From Planctomycetota bacterium (GTDB lineage: Bacteria > Planctomycetota > Phycisphaerae > SM23-33 > FEN-1343): DNA of 64,000 nucleotides. Positions 54,252 through 63,052 of this stretch are shown piece by piece. Made by a program: the position numbers and the translations under genes. The notes below the pieces were generated by a model. The model made no database searches, was not told the DNA's origin, and was given only the letters and a program-made list of their open reading frames with translations. The stretch spans positions 1 to 64,000 of the forward strand of contig JAAYZK010000188.1 in assembly GCA_012514895.1 (NCBI GenBank), read 5' to 3'. The stretch's first letter is position 1; every line of letters begins with the position of its first letter.

Positions 54252-56363
54252 ATGGAACGTCCCTGGTACCAGCGCGGCTACCGCCGCATGCTCGTGGACA
54301 TGCACATCCCGGACGGGGATCCGGCGTTTCTGGCCAGGTACGACCCGGCCGAGATGGTCGGCCTGTACAAGGCCGCGGGCCTGACGTCGGTGATGTTCTA
54401 CACGCAGTCGCACGTCGGGCTGTGCTACTGGCCGACGGCCACCGGCAGGATGCACGAGGGCCTCCGCGGCCGCGACGTCGTCGGCCGGACCGTCGGCCTG
54501 CTGGCCGAGGCCGGCATCGCGAGCTGCGCGTACTACAGCGTGATCTTCAACAACTGGGCGTGGCTGGAGCACCCCGACTGGCGGATGGTCGCGGCGAGCC
54601 CCTCCTCGGAACTGGCCACCGCCGGCCGTTACGGGCACGTCTGCCCGAACAACCCCGGCTACCGCGCGTTCTGCCGCGACCAGACGGCCGAGCTGCTGAC
54701 GGCGTATCGCTTCGACGGCCTGTTCTACGACATGACCTTCTGGCCGGGCGTCTGCACGTGCGAGCACTGCCGCCGGCGGCTCGGCGAGGAGACCGGGGGG
54801 GAGATTCCCGACGCGGTCAACTGGTTCGACCCCGCCTGGTGCCGCTTCCAGGAGGCCCGCGAGCGGTGGATGCTCGATTTCGCCGAGTTCCTCAACGCCG
54901 CCGCGCGGCAGGCGCAGCCGGGGATCACGGTCTACCACAATTTCGCCAGCGCCCTGGCCGACTGGATGGGCGTCGGCTTCCGCAACGCCGCCGCCAACGA
55001 TTTCCTGGGCGCCGACTTCTACGGCGATCCGGTCGAGCAGCTCACCGTCAGCAAGCTGATGGTCAACCTCTCGGAGAACCAGCCGGTCGAGTTCATGACC
55101 AGCCGCTGCCTGAACCTGGTCGAGCACGAGAGCACCAAGGACGAAGAGACGGTCCGCATGCAGGCCCTGGCCACGGCGCTGTTCGGCGGGGCGATGCTCT
55201 TCATCGACGCGATCCACCCCGACGGGACCGTCAACCCGGCCCCGTACGCGATGATCCGCCGCGTCTACGACGAGATGAGCCGCTACGAGCCGTACCTGGG
55301 CGGCCGGGCGGTCGAGGACGTGGGAGTCTACTTCAGCAGCGATTCGCGGATGGACTTCGCCGAGAACGGCACGCCGCTGGGCGAGGCCCACTTCCGCCGC
55401 AGCTACCCCCACCTGCGGGCCGTGCGCGGCGTGTGCCGTACGCTCGCCGAGGCCCACGTGCCCTTCGGCGTCATCACCCGCCGGCAACTGGACGAGCTGG
55501 ACCGCTACAAGGTGATCGTCCTGCCCAACGTGCTGCGGATGGACCGCCGGGACGTCGACGCCCTGCGGCAGTACGTCCGGAGCGGCGGGTGCCTGTACGC
55601 CAGCCGCAGCACGTCGCTGACCGACAGCAGCGGCATCCGCCACGAGGACTTCATGCTGGCCGACGTCTTCGGCTGCCACCTGGCCGACGACGATCTCGGC
55701 CGCGTCGCGTACCTCAAACCGGCCTCGGCGGCGCTGCGCGACGCGATCGCCCCGCAGGACTGCCTCGGCCACATGAGCCTGCCGTCGGGCCCCAACGCCG
55801 GCGCCGGGATGGTGCGCCTGGCCGAGCGGACCGAAGGCCGGGTCCTGGCCACGCTCACCGAGCCGTACGGCCGCGAGTGGGGGACGATCCAGACGCGGAA
55901 CTGGGCGAGCATCCACAGCGCCCCGCCCTGGCGCGACACCGACGTCCCGGCCATCGTCGAACACGCCTTCGGCGAAGGCCGCGCGATCTACTGCGCCGCC
56001 GACATGGAAGTCATCGACTGCGCCGCCGACCGCCGGACGCTGCTGGCGCTGATCGGCGACCTCCTGGCCGGCCGGGCCGGGGCCTCCGCCGAGGCGCATC
56101 CCTGCGTGTGGATGTCCGTGGCCGACCAGCCGGACCGCCGGCGGATGGTCGCGGGCTTCCTCAACTACCAGCCCCATCTGCCCGCCGTCCCCATCGCGGC
56201 CATCCCCTTCACCCTCCGGCCCCCGGCCGGCCGGCGCTTCGTCGCCCTGCGGTCGGCGCCCGATGGTGGCGAGGTGCCGTTCACCACCGGCGACGACGGC
56301 GTGCTGAGGGCGACCGTCCGCGATCTCGAGGCGCTTCAGATGCTCGTCGCCGACTACGGATAG
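54252..56363 (+). CDS. GHL6-type glycosyl hydrolase-like protein with beta-galactosidase trimerisation-like domain
   Basis: A 703-residue intracellular protein (no signal peptide). The N-terminal TIM-barrel part (1-400) has YYSVIFNNWAWLEHPDWRM and GLFYDMTFWPGVCTCEHCRRRL, features of the hypothetical glycosyl hydrolase 6 (GHL6) and alpha-L-fucosidase-like proteins; the CxCxxC stretch is usual there. A Rossmann-like domain at about 350-560 (VIVLPNVLRMDRRDVDALRQYV, GGCLYASRSTS) resembles the trimerisation domain of GH42 beta-galactosidases. The C-terminal 90 residues are a beta domain. Substrate is unknown; the gene sits between the cupin and an oxidoreductase, suggesting sugar catabolism. Confidence 0.75.
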   Translation: MERPWYQRGYRRMLVDMHIPDGDPAFLARYDPAEMVGLYKAAGLTSVMFYTQSHVGLCYWPTATGRMHEGLRGRDVVGRTVGLLAEAGIASCAYYSVIFNNWAWLEHPDWRMVAASPSSELATAGRYGHVCPNNPGYRAFCRDQTAELLTAYRFDGLFYDMTFWPGVCTCEHCRRRLGEETGGEIPDAVNWFDPAWCRFQEARERWMLDFAEFLNAAARQAQPGITVYHNFASALADWMGVGFRNAAANDFLGADFYGDPVEQLTVSKLMVNLSENQPVEFMTSRCLNLVEHESTKDEETVRMQALATALFGGAMLFIDAIHPDGTVNPAPYAMIRRVYDEMSRYEPYLGGRAVEDVGVYFSSDSRMDFAENGTPLGEAHFRRSYPHLRAVRGVCRTLAEAHVPFGVITRRQLDELDRYKVIVLPNVLRMDRRDVDALRQYVRSGGCLYASRSTSLTDSSGIRHEDFMLADVFGCHLADDDLGRVAYLKPASAALRDAIAPQDCLGHMSLPSGPNAGAGMVRLAERTEGRVLATLTEPYGREWGTIQTRNWASIHSAPPWRDTDVPAIVEHAFGEGRAIYCAADMEVIDCAADRRTLLALIGDLLAGRAGASAEAHPCVWMSVADQPDRRRMVAGFLNYQPHLPAVPIAAIPFTLRPPAGRRFVALRSAPDGGEVPFTTGDDGVLRATVRDLEALQMLVADYG

Positions 56364-56465
56364 ACCGCCGCCAGATGCGCAGAAACCCATTACGACATCG
56401 GGTGCGGGGGCTGTTGCCTGGATGTTCCGATCTGCCGGGCGGAGGCCGGTGAAGGGAGGTCGCTG

Positions 56466-57494
56466 ATGGGTGGTCGCCTGCGGTTGGCCGTCATGGGGCC
56501 TGGGATCTACTGGAACAAGGCGCATCGTCCGGCGCTGGCCCGGCGGGACGACGTGGAGGTCGTCGCGTTCTGCGCCTCCAGCGACCGCCGGCGTGCGGAG
56601 GTGGCGGCGGCCTTCCCGGGCCGCCCGTTCTACACGGACGCCGACGCCTTCCTGGCCGAGGTCGCCGCCGATGCGGTGCTGCTGACCCTGCCGCTGCCGC
56701 TGAACGGCCCGATGGCCGCGCGGGCCCTGGAGGCCGGGCATGACGTCATCGTGGAGAAGCCCCTGGCCCGGTCGGCCGCCGAAGCCTTCGCCCTGGCCAG
56801 CCGGGCCGAGGCGGAGGGGCGCCAGTTGATGGTGGCCGAGCAGTTGGCCTATGCGCCGATCCTGGCGGAGATCCGGGCGAGGCTCGACGCCGGGGCGATC
56901 GGCCGGCCCGTCGTGTTCGACATGGTCACCCACATCCGCCTGGACGCCTCCCACCCCGACGGGTACGGCCGCGGCTGGCGGAAGGAGGCCGACTTCCCCC
57001 TGGGCGCCCTGTTCGACGGGGGCGTTCACCAGATCGCCATCCAGTCCCGCCTGTTCGGGCCGCACCGCCGGGTGTACGCCAGGGGGACCTCCCTGCGCGA
57101 GGGGTTCGGCGAGTTCGACCACGTCCTGATGCACTTCGCGTTCGACGGCGGCTTCTGCGGCACGTTCAGCCACGCCGGCAGCATCGACGGGCCGCGCAAC
57201 CACTTCCACATCCACGGGACCGAAGGGCTGATCGACGTCGAGGGCGACGCCTTCACCCTCCTTCGCCCGTCCGCCGCGCCGCAGCGCGTCGTCGTCGAGG
57301 GCGACGACGCCCGCACCACGATGTGGACCCACCTGCTGGCGCGCCTCCGCGACGGCGCCCCGCCGGCCTACTCTGCCTTCGACGCCGCCGGCGACGTCGC
57401 GACGCTCGAGGCGGTGGCCGCATCGTGCCGCACGGGCCGGTCCGTGGACATCGGGCCGGGCGAGGCGCCAGGCCCCGCCGATCGCCCGTGCTGA
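56466..57494 (+). CDS. Gfo/Idh/MocA family oxidoreductase
   Basis: A 342-residue NAD(P)-dependent sugar or cyclitol dehydrogenase. LAVMGPGIYWNKAH is an atypical nucleotide-binding opening (the glycine-rich loop reads GPGIYWN rather than GxGxxG), and VIVEKPLARSAAEAFAL carries the EKP motif of the family. LFDGGVHQIAIQSRLFG supplies the HxD/N-like catalytic region (Gly-Gly-Val-His). GGGAGG precedes the start. It is the third gene of the cupin/GHL6 cluster, separated by 102 bases. Confidence 0.87.
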   Translation: MGGRLRLAVMGPGIYWNKAHRPALARRDDVEVVAFCASSDRRRAEVAAAFPGRPFYTDADAFLAEVAADAVLLTLPLPLNGPMAARALEAGHDVIVEKPLARSAAEAFALASRAEAEGRQLMVAEQLAYAPILAEIRARLDAGAIGRPVVFDMVTHIRLDASHPDGYGRGWRKEADFPLGALFDGGVHQIAIQSRLFGPHRRVYARGTSLREGFGEFDHVLMHFAFDGGFCGTFSHAGSIDGPRNHFHIHGTEGLIDVEGDAFTLLRPSAAPQRVVVEGDDARTTMWTHLLARLRDGAPPAYSAFDAAGDVATLEAVAASCRTGRSVDIGPGEAPGPADRPC

Positions 57495-57514
57495 GGGCGC
57501 GGCCGGGCCGCCGA

Positions 57515-58543
57515 TCAGTACTGGACGCCGAAGTTGTTCTTCAGCAGGACGAAGTCGTCGAGGTCGACGTCGCCGTCGTCGTCGAAGTCGCCCTGGGCGC
57601 AGGTGGCGCCGGTGGCCGTGCCGAAGTTATTCTTGAGGATGACGAAGTCGTCGAGGTCCACGTCCCCGTCGCCGTCGGCGTCGCCGGGATTGCAGGCGGT
57701 GCCGATGTCCTCGATGCGGTCGAGGGTGAACCCGTCAGGGTCGATGGCGATGGTGTCGATCCAGGCGGTGCGATCGAAATCGGCGCCGCCGTGGAAGAAC
57801 TTCAGGTTGAGCACGCCGTTGTTGTCGTGGTTTCTGTTGTAATGGTCCCACCACGCCTGGCCGCCGCTGTGGGTCATCTGGATGGGCGTGCCGCCGTCGG
57901 GGGCGACCCAGATCTGCATCGTGTCGTTGGGATTGTCGATCCACAGCCACAGTTCGTACCACTGGCCGGCCTGGATGGTGAGATCCTGGGGCTCATGCCA
58001 GGTGTAGGAGCCCGACGCGTACGAGCCGCTGGCGGCGCGGAAGTACTGCCCGTCGCCGCTGAGGCGAACGCGGGCGCCCTGGGAGGCGTAGTTGGTGGTG
58101 CCCTGGTACTGCGGGTCGTTGGCGTCGCCGCCCAAGGTGTTGTAGCCGCCCCACAGGTCGTTGGTGCCCAGGATGAGGTCGTTGGCCACGGTGGGCTTCC
58201 ACCGCAGGTAGACGGTGGTTTCCGACCCGGCCAGCATCCGGTCGTAGCCGAAGTACAGGGCGGTGTAGACGGTGCTGAACGTGCCGGTGCGGTTGAGGTT
58301 GGTCATGCGGAGGGCCTTGTCGCCGTCCTCGACGACGACGACGGACCCCGGATGCTCCGCGATGGTGGCCGCGTTCGCCTGGGTGTACCACATGGGCATG
58401 CCCTCGTCGGCGATCAGCCCCTGGCCGTGAATGCTGCTGCCGGCCTCGTAGCTCTCGAAATCGTCGATCAGCGTCAGTGCCGCCGGGGCGCCGGCGGCCG
58501 CCGTCAGAACAGTGAGGGTCATCGCAAGGAGGGTCCGTTTCAT
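57515..58543 (-). CDS. Exported dockerin-type protein
   Basis: A 342-residue secreted protein with signal peptide MKRTLLAMTLTVLTAAAGAPA. Residues 24-270 form a beta-sandwich domain beginning LIDDFESYEAGSS, typical of planctomycete LamG/CBM-like exported proteins. It ends in two dockerin-type repeats (DADGDGDVDLDDFVILKNNFG and DDDGDVDLDDFVLLKNNFG). There is no PEP-CTERM tail. It is likely to be tethered through a cohesin-like partner, which is not in the window. Confidence 0.85.
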   Translation of the reverse strand: MKRTLLAMTLTVLTAAAGAPAALTLIDDFESYEAGSSIHGQGLIADEGMPMWYTQANAATIAEHPGSVVVVEDGDKALRMTNLNRTGTFSTVYTALYFGYDRMLAGSETTVYLRWKPTVANDLILGTNDLWGGYNTLGGDANDPQYQGTTNYASQGARVRLSGDGQYFRAASGSYASGSYTWHEPQDLTIQAGQWYELWLWIDNPNDTMQIWVAPDGGTPIQMTHSGGQAWWDHYNRNHDNNGVLNLKFFHGGADFDRTAWIDTIAIDPDGFTLDRIEDIGTACNPGDADGDGDVDLDDFVILKNNFGTATGATCAQGDFDDDGDVDLDDFVLLKNNFGVQY

Positions 58544-58670
58544 CGCTGCACCTTCTCAAGGAGTAAAAAGAACAACGCGGGGTTGCAGGCATCGCATCCG
58601 TCTTCTCAACTGCTCCCGACAGCCGAGGTCGGTCCGAGAGCGGTCGCCGGAACGCGAGAGACTGGAGATT

Positions 58671-58699
58671 CTTGTAACGCGCCGTGGCGATTGCGTCAA
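58671..58699 (-). promoter_or_regulatory. Promoter of the dockerin protein gene at 57515
   Basis: On the minus strand TTGACG (58699-58694), a 17-base spacer, TACAAG (58676-58671). Leader of about 120 bases. Confidence 0.5.
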
Positions 58700-58793
58700 G
58701 CCTTCTGTCGGCGAACCGGTGTCTCCGCGGCGCTGGTGGCCGCGCATGGGCGCCCCTGCCGGCCCTGGGGGGCCTTAAGGAGCAGGAGAGCGA

Positions 58794-59783
58794 TCAGATG
58801 CCCCCGCGCCGGCGGCGCAGGATCGGCGCCGCCAGTGCCAGCAAGGCGGCCGTCGCGGGTTCCGGCACGGCACACTGGTCCCAGAAGCAGCGCTTCAGCA
58901 GGGCGAAGTCGTCGAGGTCCACGGCGCCGTCGTCGTTGAAGTCGCCTTCGGCCCAGCCCCCCCAGACGCCGGTACGGCCGAAGTTGTTCTTGAGGAGGGC
59001 GAAGTCGTCGAGGTCGACGTCATAGGGGCAACGCGGGTCGCGATGGGCGATCACGTCGGCCAGAGCGGTGATCTCAACGCCCAGGCCGTTCGGCAGCGTC
59101 GTGGCGGGATCGTCCCATTCCGGCAGCACACTGATGTCGCCGGCCCCGTGGGCGACCCACATGCCGACATACGTCAGAATGGGCGGTAACGGCGGGTCGG
59201 TGTCTGCGGGGTTCCCGACATACCGGTGCATCGCCGTCAGGCCCGTGATGGGCGCCTCGCTGATGTACCGTGCCTGGCCCCCCGGGGTGGACGGGTATGG
59301 CGCGAGGCCCACCAGGCACGGGCTGAGTGAATCCGCGATCCAGGTCCGCCCCGGGGTGCAGGCCAGGCCCGCCACGTCGCCGGCGGTCTGCCATTGGGGC
59401 CCGAGATAGTCTCCGTTCATCGTGTGCCGCGTGACCGTCCTGTCCGCGCCGACCCACAGTTCGTTCTCCGCCTGCGCGATGGCGGTGATCCGGCTGGAGA
59501 CATGCTCGATGTGCCGTTCCCCCACGACGTTGCCGTCCAGGTCCAGGACCGTCACCATGCCGCCCGGGGCGCCGGCGACCCAGACCTCCTCATCGACCTG
59601 CGTCATGGCATAGATCGGGTGGGACAGCCCCGGGTCGAAGGACGCCAGGGGCGTGGCGTCCTCCGGATCGAGCAGGTGAATCTGCCCCGTATCATCCGCC
59701 GCCCACACGCCGTAATACCCCGCCGGCGCCGCGACGGCCCACAACCCCACGACCGCGACCGCGATGATGCATGCCCTGTTCAT
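58794..59783 (-). CDS. Exported beta-propeller-like protein with dockerin repeats and PEP-CTERM tail
   Basis: A 329-residue secreted protein from the ATG at 59783; an earlier in-frame start is unlikely. Signal peptide: CIIAVAVVGLWAVAAPAG. The middle (about 20-200) has propeller-like strands (VWAADDTGQIHLLDPEDATP, VTVLDLDGNVVGERH, NELWVGADRTVTRHT). Two DLDDFALLKNNFG-type dockerin motifs occur at about 245-305, and the end VPEPATAALLALAAPILRRR is a PEP-CTERM sorting signal (VPEP, hydrophobic helix, Arg cluster). It is transcribed divergently from the TauE-type gene. Confidence 0.85.
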   Translation of the reverse strand: MNRACIIAVAVVGLWAVAAPAGYYGVWAADDTGQIHLLDPEDATPLASFDPGLSHPIYAMTQVDEEVWVAGAPGGMVTVLDLDGNVVGERHIEHVSSRITAIAQAENELWVGADRTVTRHTMNGDYLGPQWQTAGDVAGLACTPGRTWIADSLSPCLVGLAPYPSTPGGQARYISEAPITGLTAMHRYVGNPADTDPPLPPILTYVGMWVAHGAGDISVLPEWDDPATTLPNGLGVEITALADVIAHRDPRCPYDVDLDDFALLKNNFGRTGVWGGWAEGDFNDDGAVDLDDFALLKRCFWDQCAVPEPATAALLALAAPILRRRRGGI

Positions 59784-59839
59784 GATTGCGATCTCCCCAA
59801 GAAGGTACCCGCTGAAGCCCGGGAACAACCCACGGCCCT

Positions 59840-59868
59840 AATATACGGCGATAGATATTTTCCGTCAA
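59840..59868 (-). promoter_or_regulatory. Promoter of the PEP-CTERM/dockerin gene
   Basis: On the minus strand TTGACG (59868-59863), a 17-base spacer, TATATT (59845-59840); transcription from near 59833 and a leader of about 50 bases. Confidence 0.65.
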
Positions 59869-59927
59869 GGCCCGATCCAGCCGCCTCTTGCACTCGTCCC
59901 GCCCGGCCGGTATGACTGGCGGAGCCC

Positions 59928-60776
59928 ATGTGTGCAACGACCGCCTTCTTCGCCCTGACGTTCATCCCGCCGACGGCCGACGACCCGGTGCGCTTCATGC
60001 TGCTGGCGTCGCTGGCGGCGGCGATCTTCGGGGCGACCAAGGCGGGATTCGGCGGGGGGCTGGGGATGGTGTCGACGCCGCTGATGATCTACGCGTGCGG
60101 GGATCCCCCCACGGCCCTGGCGATCATGCTGCCGCTGCTGATCACGGCCGACTACGTGACGGCGGCGATGTGGTGGCGGCAGTGGGACGGGCGTAACGTC
60201 CTGGCCCTGCTGCCGGGGGCCCTGGCGGGGATCGCCGCCGGCGGGGCGGTCCTGGCGCTGTTCCGCCACCTGGGAGCCGAGGCGGGCAAGGAGCTGACCG
60301 GCGCCGCCCTCGCCCTGGCCATCGGCCTGCTGGCGACGGGCTTCGTCGCCCTGCACGTCGTCCGCGCTGTCCGCGGCGGTATCGCCGTTTTCCGACCCGG
60401 CCGAGCCCACGCCCTGGGCTTCGGCGCCGCCGCCGGCCTGTCCAGCACACTGGCCCACGCCGCCGGGCCCGTCACGCAGATGTACCTGCTGCCCCAGCAG
60501 ATGCCCAAGGGCCGCTACGTGGCCACGACGGTCCTGTTCTACTGGATCATCAACCAGGCCAAGCTCGTGCCCTACTTCGCCCTGAAGATGGTCTCCACCG
60601 GGACCCTCGGCGCGGACCTGGTCCTCCTGCCCGCCGTCGTCGTCGGCGCCCTGGCGGGGCTGGCGCTGCACCGGCGGATCAATACCGTCTGGTTCAACCG
60701 CCTCGTGTACGGCCTGCTGGGAGTGATCGGCCTGCACCTGGCGATCACCAGCGCGATGGCGCTGTTCGGTGGCTGA
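59928..60776 (+). CDS. TauE/SafE family membrane permease
   Basis: A 282-residue polytopic membrane protein with about eight hydrophobic segments. The N-terminal motif FGATKAGFGGGLGMVSTPLM and its weaker copy (FGAAAGLSSTLAHAAGPVTQMYL) are the internal duplication of the TauE/SafE (DUF81) family, which exports sulfite, sulfoacetate or related anions. A GGCGGAG sits just before the ATG. Substrate unknown; no sulfur-metabolism gene lies nearby. Confidence 0.85.
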   Translation: MCATTAFFALTFIPPTADDPVRFMLLASLAAAIFGATKAGFGGGLGMVSTPLMIYACGDPPTALAIMLPLLITADYVTAAMWWRQWDGRNVLALLPGALAGIAAGGAVLALFRHLGAEAGKELTGAALALAIGLLATGFVALHVVRAVRGGIAVFRPGRAHALGFGAAAGLSSTLAHAAGPVTQMYLLPQQMPKGRYVATTVLFYWIINQAKLVPYFALKMVSTGTLGADLVLLPAVVVGALAGLALHRRINTVWFNRLVYGLLGVIGLHLAITSAMALFGG

Positions 60777-60912
60777 GCGGATCGGCGAAGCAGGAGACAG
60801 GATCGGGGCCGCGGCCTGCAAAGCCGTGCCGTCGGCCGCCGGTCATCGACCTGGGGGGTGGAACTCCGCAGATCGCGGAACCCTTTGGGGCACCGTTTCC
60901 CGCGACCTCCGC

Positions 60913-61545
60913 TCAGCCCCCGGCCTGCCGCCTGCCGTTAGCCAGGCGGGTGGCGATCGTTGCGACGTGGCGGCCCTGGTAGGCGGCGATGGCCAGCTCG
61001 TTCTCCGTGGGCAGGCGAGAACCGTCCGCGCCGGACATCGTCGTGGCGCCGTAGGGCGTGCCGCCGGTGACTTCCTCCATGTTCAGAAGACGTTTCTCAG
61101 CATAGGGCACGCCGACGATGATCATCCCCAGGTGCAGCAGTGTCGTGTGGAAGCTCGTGATCGTCGTTTCCTGCCCCCCGTGCTGCGACGCCGTGGAGGC
61201 GAACACGCTGGCGACCTTGCCGACCAGCGCCCCGGCCAGCCAGAGCCCGCCGGTCTGGTCGAGGAAGTTGCGCATCTGGGCGGCCATGTTCCCGTAGCGG
61301 GTGGGGGTGCCGAAGATCAGGGCGTCGGCCTCGGCCAGGCGGTCCACCCTGGCGACAGGGATGTGGCCAAACGCCTCGCGGGCCTTCTTGGCGCCCGACC
61401 TGGCCAGGGCTTCCTCCGGCACCAGCTCGGGGACCTGGTAGAGCGACACCTCCGCGCCGCTGACCTCCCGGGCGCCGGCGGCAACCGCCTCGGCCATCCG
61501 GTAGATGTGGCCGTACATGCTGTAGAAGATGATCTGGATGTTCAT
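60913..61545 (-). CDS. wrbA: NAD(P)H:quinone oxidoreductase WrbA
   Basis: A 210-residue flavodoxin-fold FMN enzyme that reduces quinones by two electrons and limits oxidative stress. It starts at ATG 61545 behind [27 protein letters not shown] is the FMN phosphate loop, [21 protein letters not shown] the WrbA signature, and [20 protein letters not shown] the second flavin contact. Length matches the family. It stands alone, convergent with the TauE-type gene. Confidence 0.93.
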   Translation of the reverse strand: MNIQIIFYSMYGHIYRMAEAVAAGAREVSGAEVSLYQVPELVPEEALARSGAKKAREAFGHIPVARVDRLAEADALIFGTPTRYGNMAAQMRNFLDQTGGLWLAGALVGKVASVFASTASQHGGQETTITSFHTTLLHLGMIIVGVPYAEKRLLNMEEVTGGTPYGATTMSGADGSRLPTENELAIAAYQGRHVATIATRLANGRRQAGG

Positions 61546-61672
61546 GGTTGTCTCTCCCGCGGCCTGCAAAGTCCCTCCGCGCCGGGCGGCACGTGAAGGC
61601 CCAATCATTGAAGTATAGTCCCCGACCCCGGGATTGTCGGCAGGAAGGCCCCGCCGGCCTGGAGGCCCTGCT

Positions 61673-61678
61673 TATAAT
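61673..61678 (+). promoter_or_regulatory. -10 box (TATAAT) of the nitroreductase-like gene
   Basis: A perfect TATAAT 43 bases before the ATG at 61722, without a convincing -35. The surrounding TATAATGAAG also occurs upstream of copA. Confidence 0.4.
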
Positions 61679-61721
61679 GAAGTAACGCAAGGGGCGCGAT
61701 TTCGCTTGCTGGAGAGGGTCC

Positions 61722-63005
61722 ATGTCCACGTCTGAGATGCCGCCGGGGTTCGACGCGCTGCGGGGGTTCGGTCTGATCGACGCCCTGATGGGGCGGCGGT
61801 CGCGGCGGGTGTTCCGGGGGGCCGAGATTCCCGACGGGGTCCTGGCGTTCCGGTCGGCCCACGCGCCGATGCCGCTGTCGGAGCTGGAGACGCTGCTGGT
61901 GGTCGCCGCCTGCGGGGCCAATACCGGCTGGCACCACCTGATCTACCGCGCCGAGCGTTACGCGCCGCACCTGTCGAACTATGCGGGGGCGGCGGGGGGG
62001 CGGACGTTCCCGTCGGCGGCGGGATTCCACACCTCCAAGACGTTCTACACGGACGACACCGGCCTGTACGTCCTGGACGACCGCGACGCGCCGGCCTTCG
62101 CCGAGCGGCGAGCCGACGGCGGGCTGGACTTCGACGAGGTCCTCTCGGCCCTGCGCGGCTGCGTCCGCCGGGTCCATCCGGGCCGTCTGCGTCTGCCGCC
62201 CAGGACGCCCCAGGTCGAGCCGCACAACACGTGGGTGGTCAACCATCCCGGGACGCTGCTGGTCATCCCCGTGGGAGACCTGGCCCAGCAGGTCCTGCTG
62301 GCCCTGTGCTACATGCTGCAGAACGGGCTGGTGATCACCGACGACGTCCACCGGCGGCCGGTGCCGGGGATCGAGCAGTTCGCCGACATCGTCGACGTGG
62401 AGAACACCTGGACGCTGACGTTCCTGGAGCAGTTCGCCCTGGGCGAGCTTGCGGTCGAACTGGGCGCGAGCTGCTACGCCGGGGCGCTGACGCTTCAGGC
62501 GATGGGGCTGGGCGGGTGGATGTTCAGCGGCATCGACCCCTTCGCCCTGCTGGGGGCGTCGGAGGACCCGGAGGTTCCGGGCATGGGCTTCCGCTGCGAC
62601 AGGGACGACCGCTGGCCGTACCCCAACCCCACGGGTCTGGCGGGGGTCATGGAGGGGTTCTGCCCGCCGCACCACGCGACGATGCGGGATGCCGTCGAGG
62701 CGGTCTGCCGGCGGAAGTTCGGTCCCGGCGGCCCGTTCCACCCGCAGACGCCGGGGCCGTGGAAGGACACGCCGGCCGTCCGCGGCGCCGCCGAGGTGCA
62801 CGGCGAGCGCTTCCGCCGGTGCGTGGCGCACCAGGCGCAGTACGTCTACGACGCGTTCGGCAAGTTCCCCGGGACCGTCCCGTCCATCTACGCGCTGATG
62901 TACCTGCAGGCCCAGCACCTGGACCTGGACTTCTACGACCGGTTCTTCGCGCCCGGGGCGTACCTGGCGACGCACGCCGAGCACATGCGTCAGTGGCATC
63001 CGTGA
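61722..63005 (+). CDS. Nitroreductase-like protein of unknown function
   Basis: A 427-residue protein. Residues 18-36 (IDALMGRRSRRVFRGAEIP) resemble the FMN-binding start of nitroreductases (RRSxRxF), and PLSELETLLVVAACGANTG fits their next helix. The rest of the chain is twice the length of a usual nitroreductase and I see no second known domain; the region around 200-300 (LLALCYMLQNGLVITDD, FALGELAVELGASCYAGAL) could be the second half of a fused dimer-like fold. The active-site and FMN-binding residues cannot be confirmed. It is followed 47 bases later by an MFS transporter gene. Confidence 0.55.
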   Translation: MSTSEMPPGFDALRGFGLIDALMGRRSRRVFRGAEIPDGVLAFRSAHAPMPLSELETLLVVAACGANTGWHHLIYRAERYAPHLSNYAGAAGGRTFPSAAGFHTSKTFYTDDTGLYVLDDRDAPAFAERRADGGLDFDEVLSALRGCVRRVHPGRLRLPPRTPQVEPHNTWVVNHPGTLLVIPVGDLAQQVLLALCYMLQNGLVITDDVHRRPVPGIEQFADIVDVENTWTLTFLEQFALGELAVELGASCYAGALTLQAMGLGGWMFSGIDPFALLGASEDPEVPGMGFRCDRDDRWPYPNPTGLAGVMEGFCPPHHATMRDAVEAVCRRKFGPGGPFHPQTPGPWKDTPAVRGAAEVHGERFRRCVAHQAQYVYDAFGKFPGTVPSIYALMYLQAQHLDLDFYDRFFAPGAYLATHAEHMRQWHP

Positions 63006-63052
63006 CGATTCCTGTTGAGCCGGTGCCCGCCGGGGCGTAGACTCCGCTTCCC

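Noticed and set aside
52746-57332. 1,528-codon minus-strand frame
   Set aside because: Antisense shadow of the cupin, GHL6 and oxidoreductase genes, which all show family motifs.
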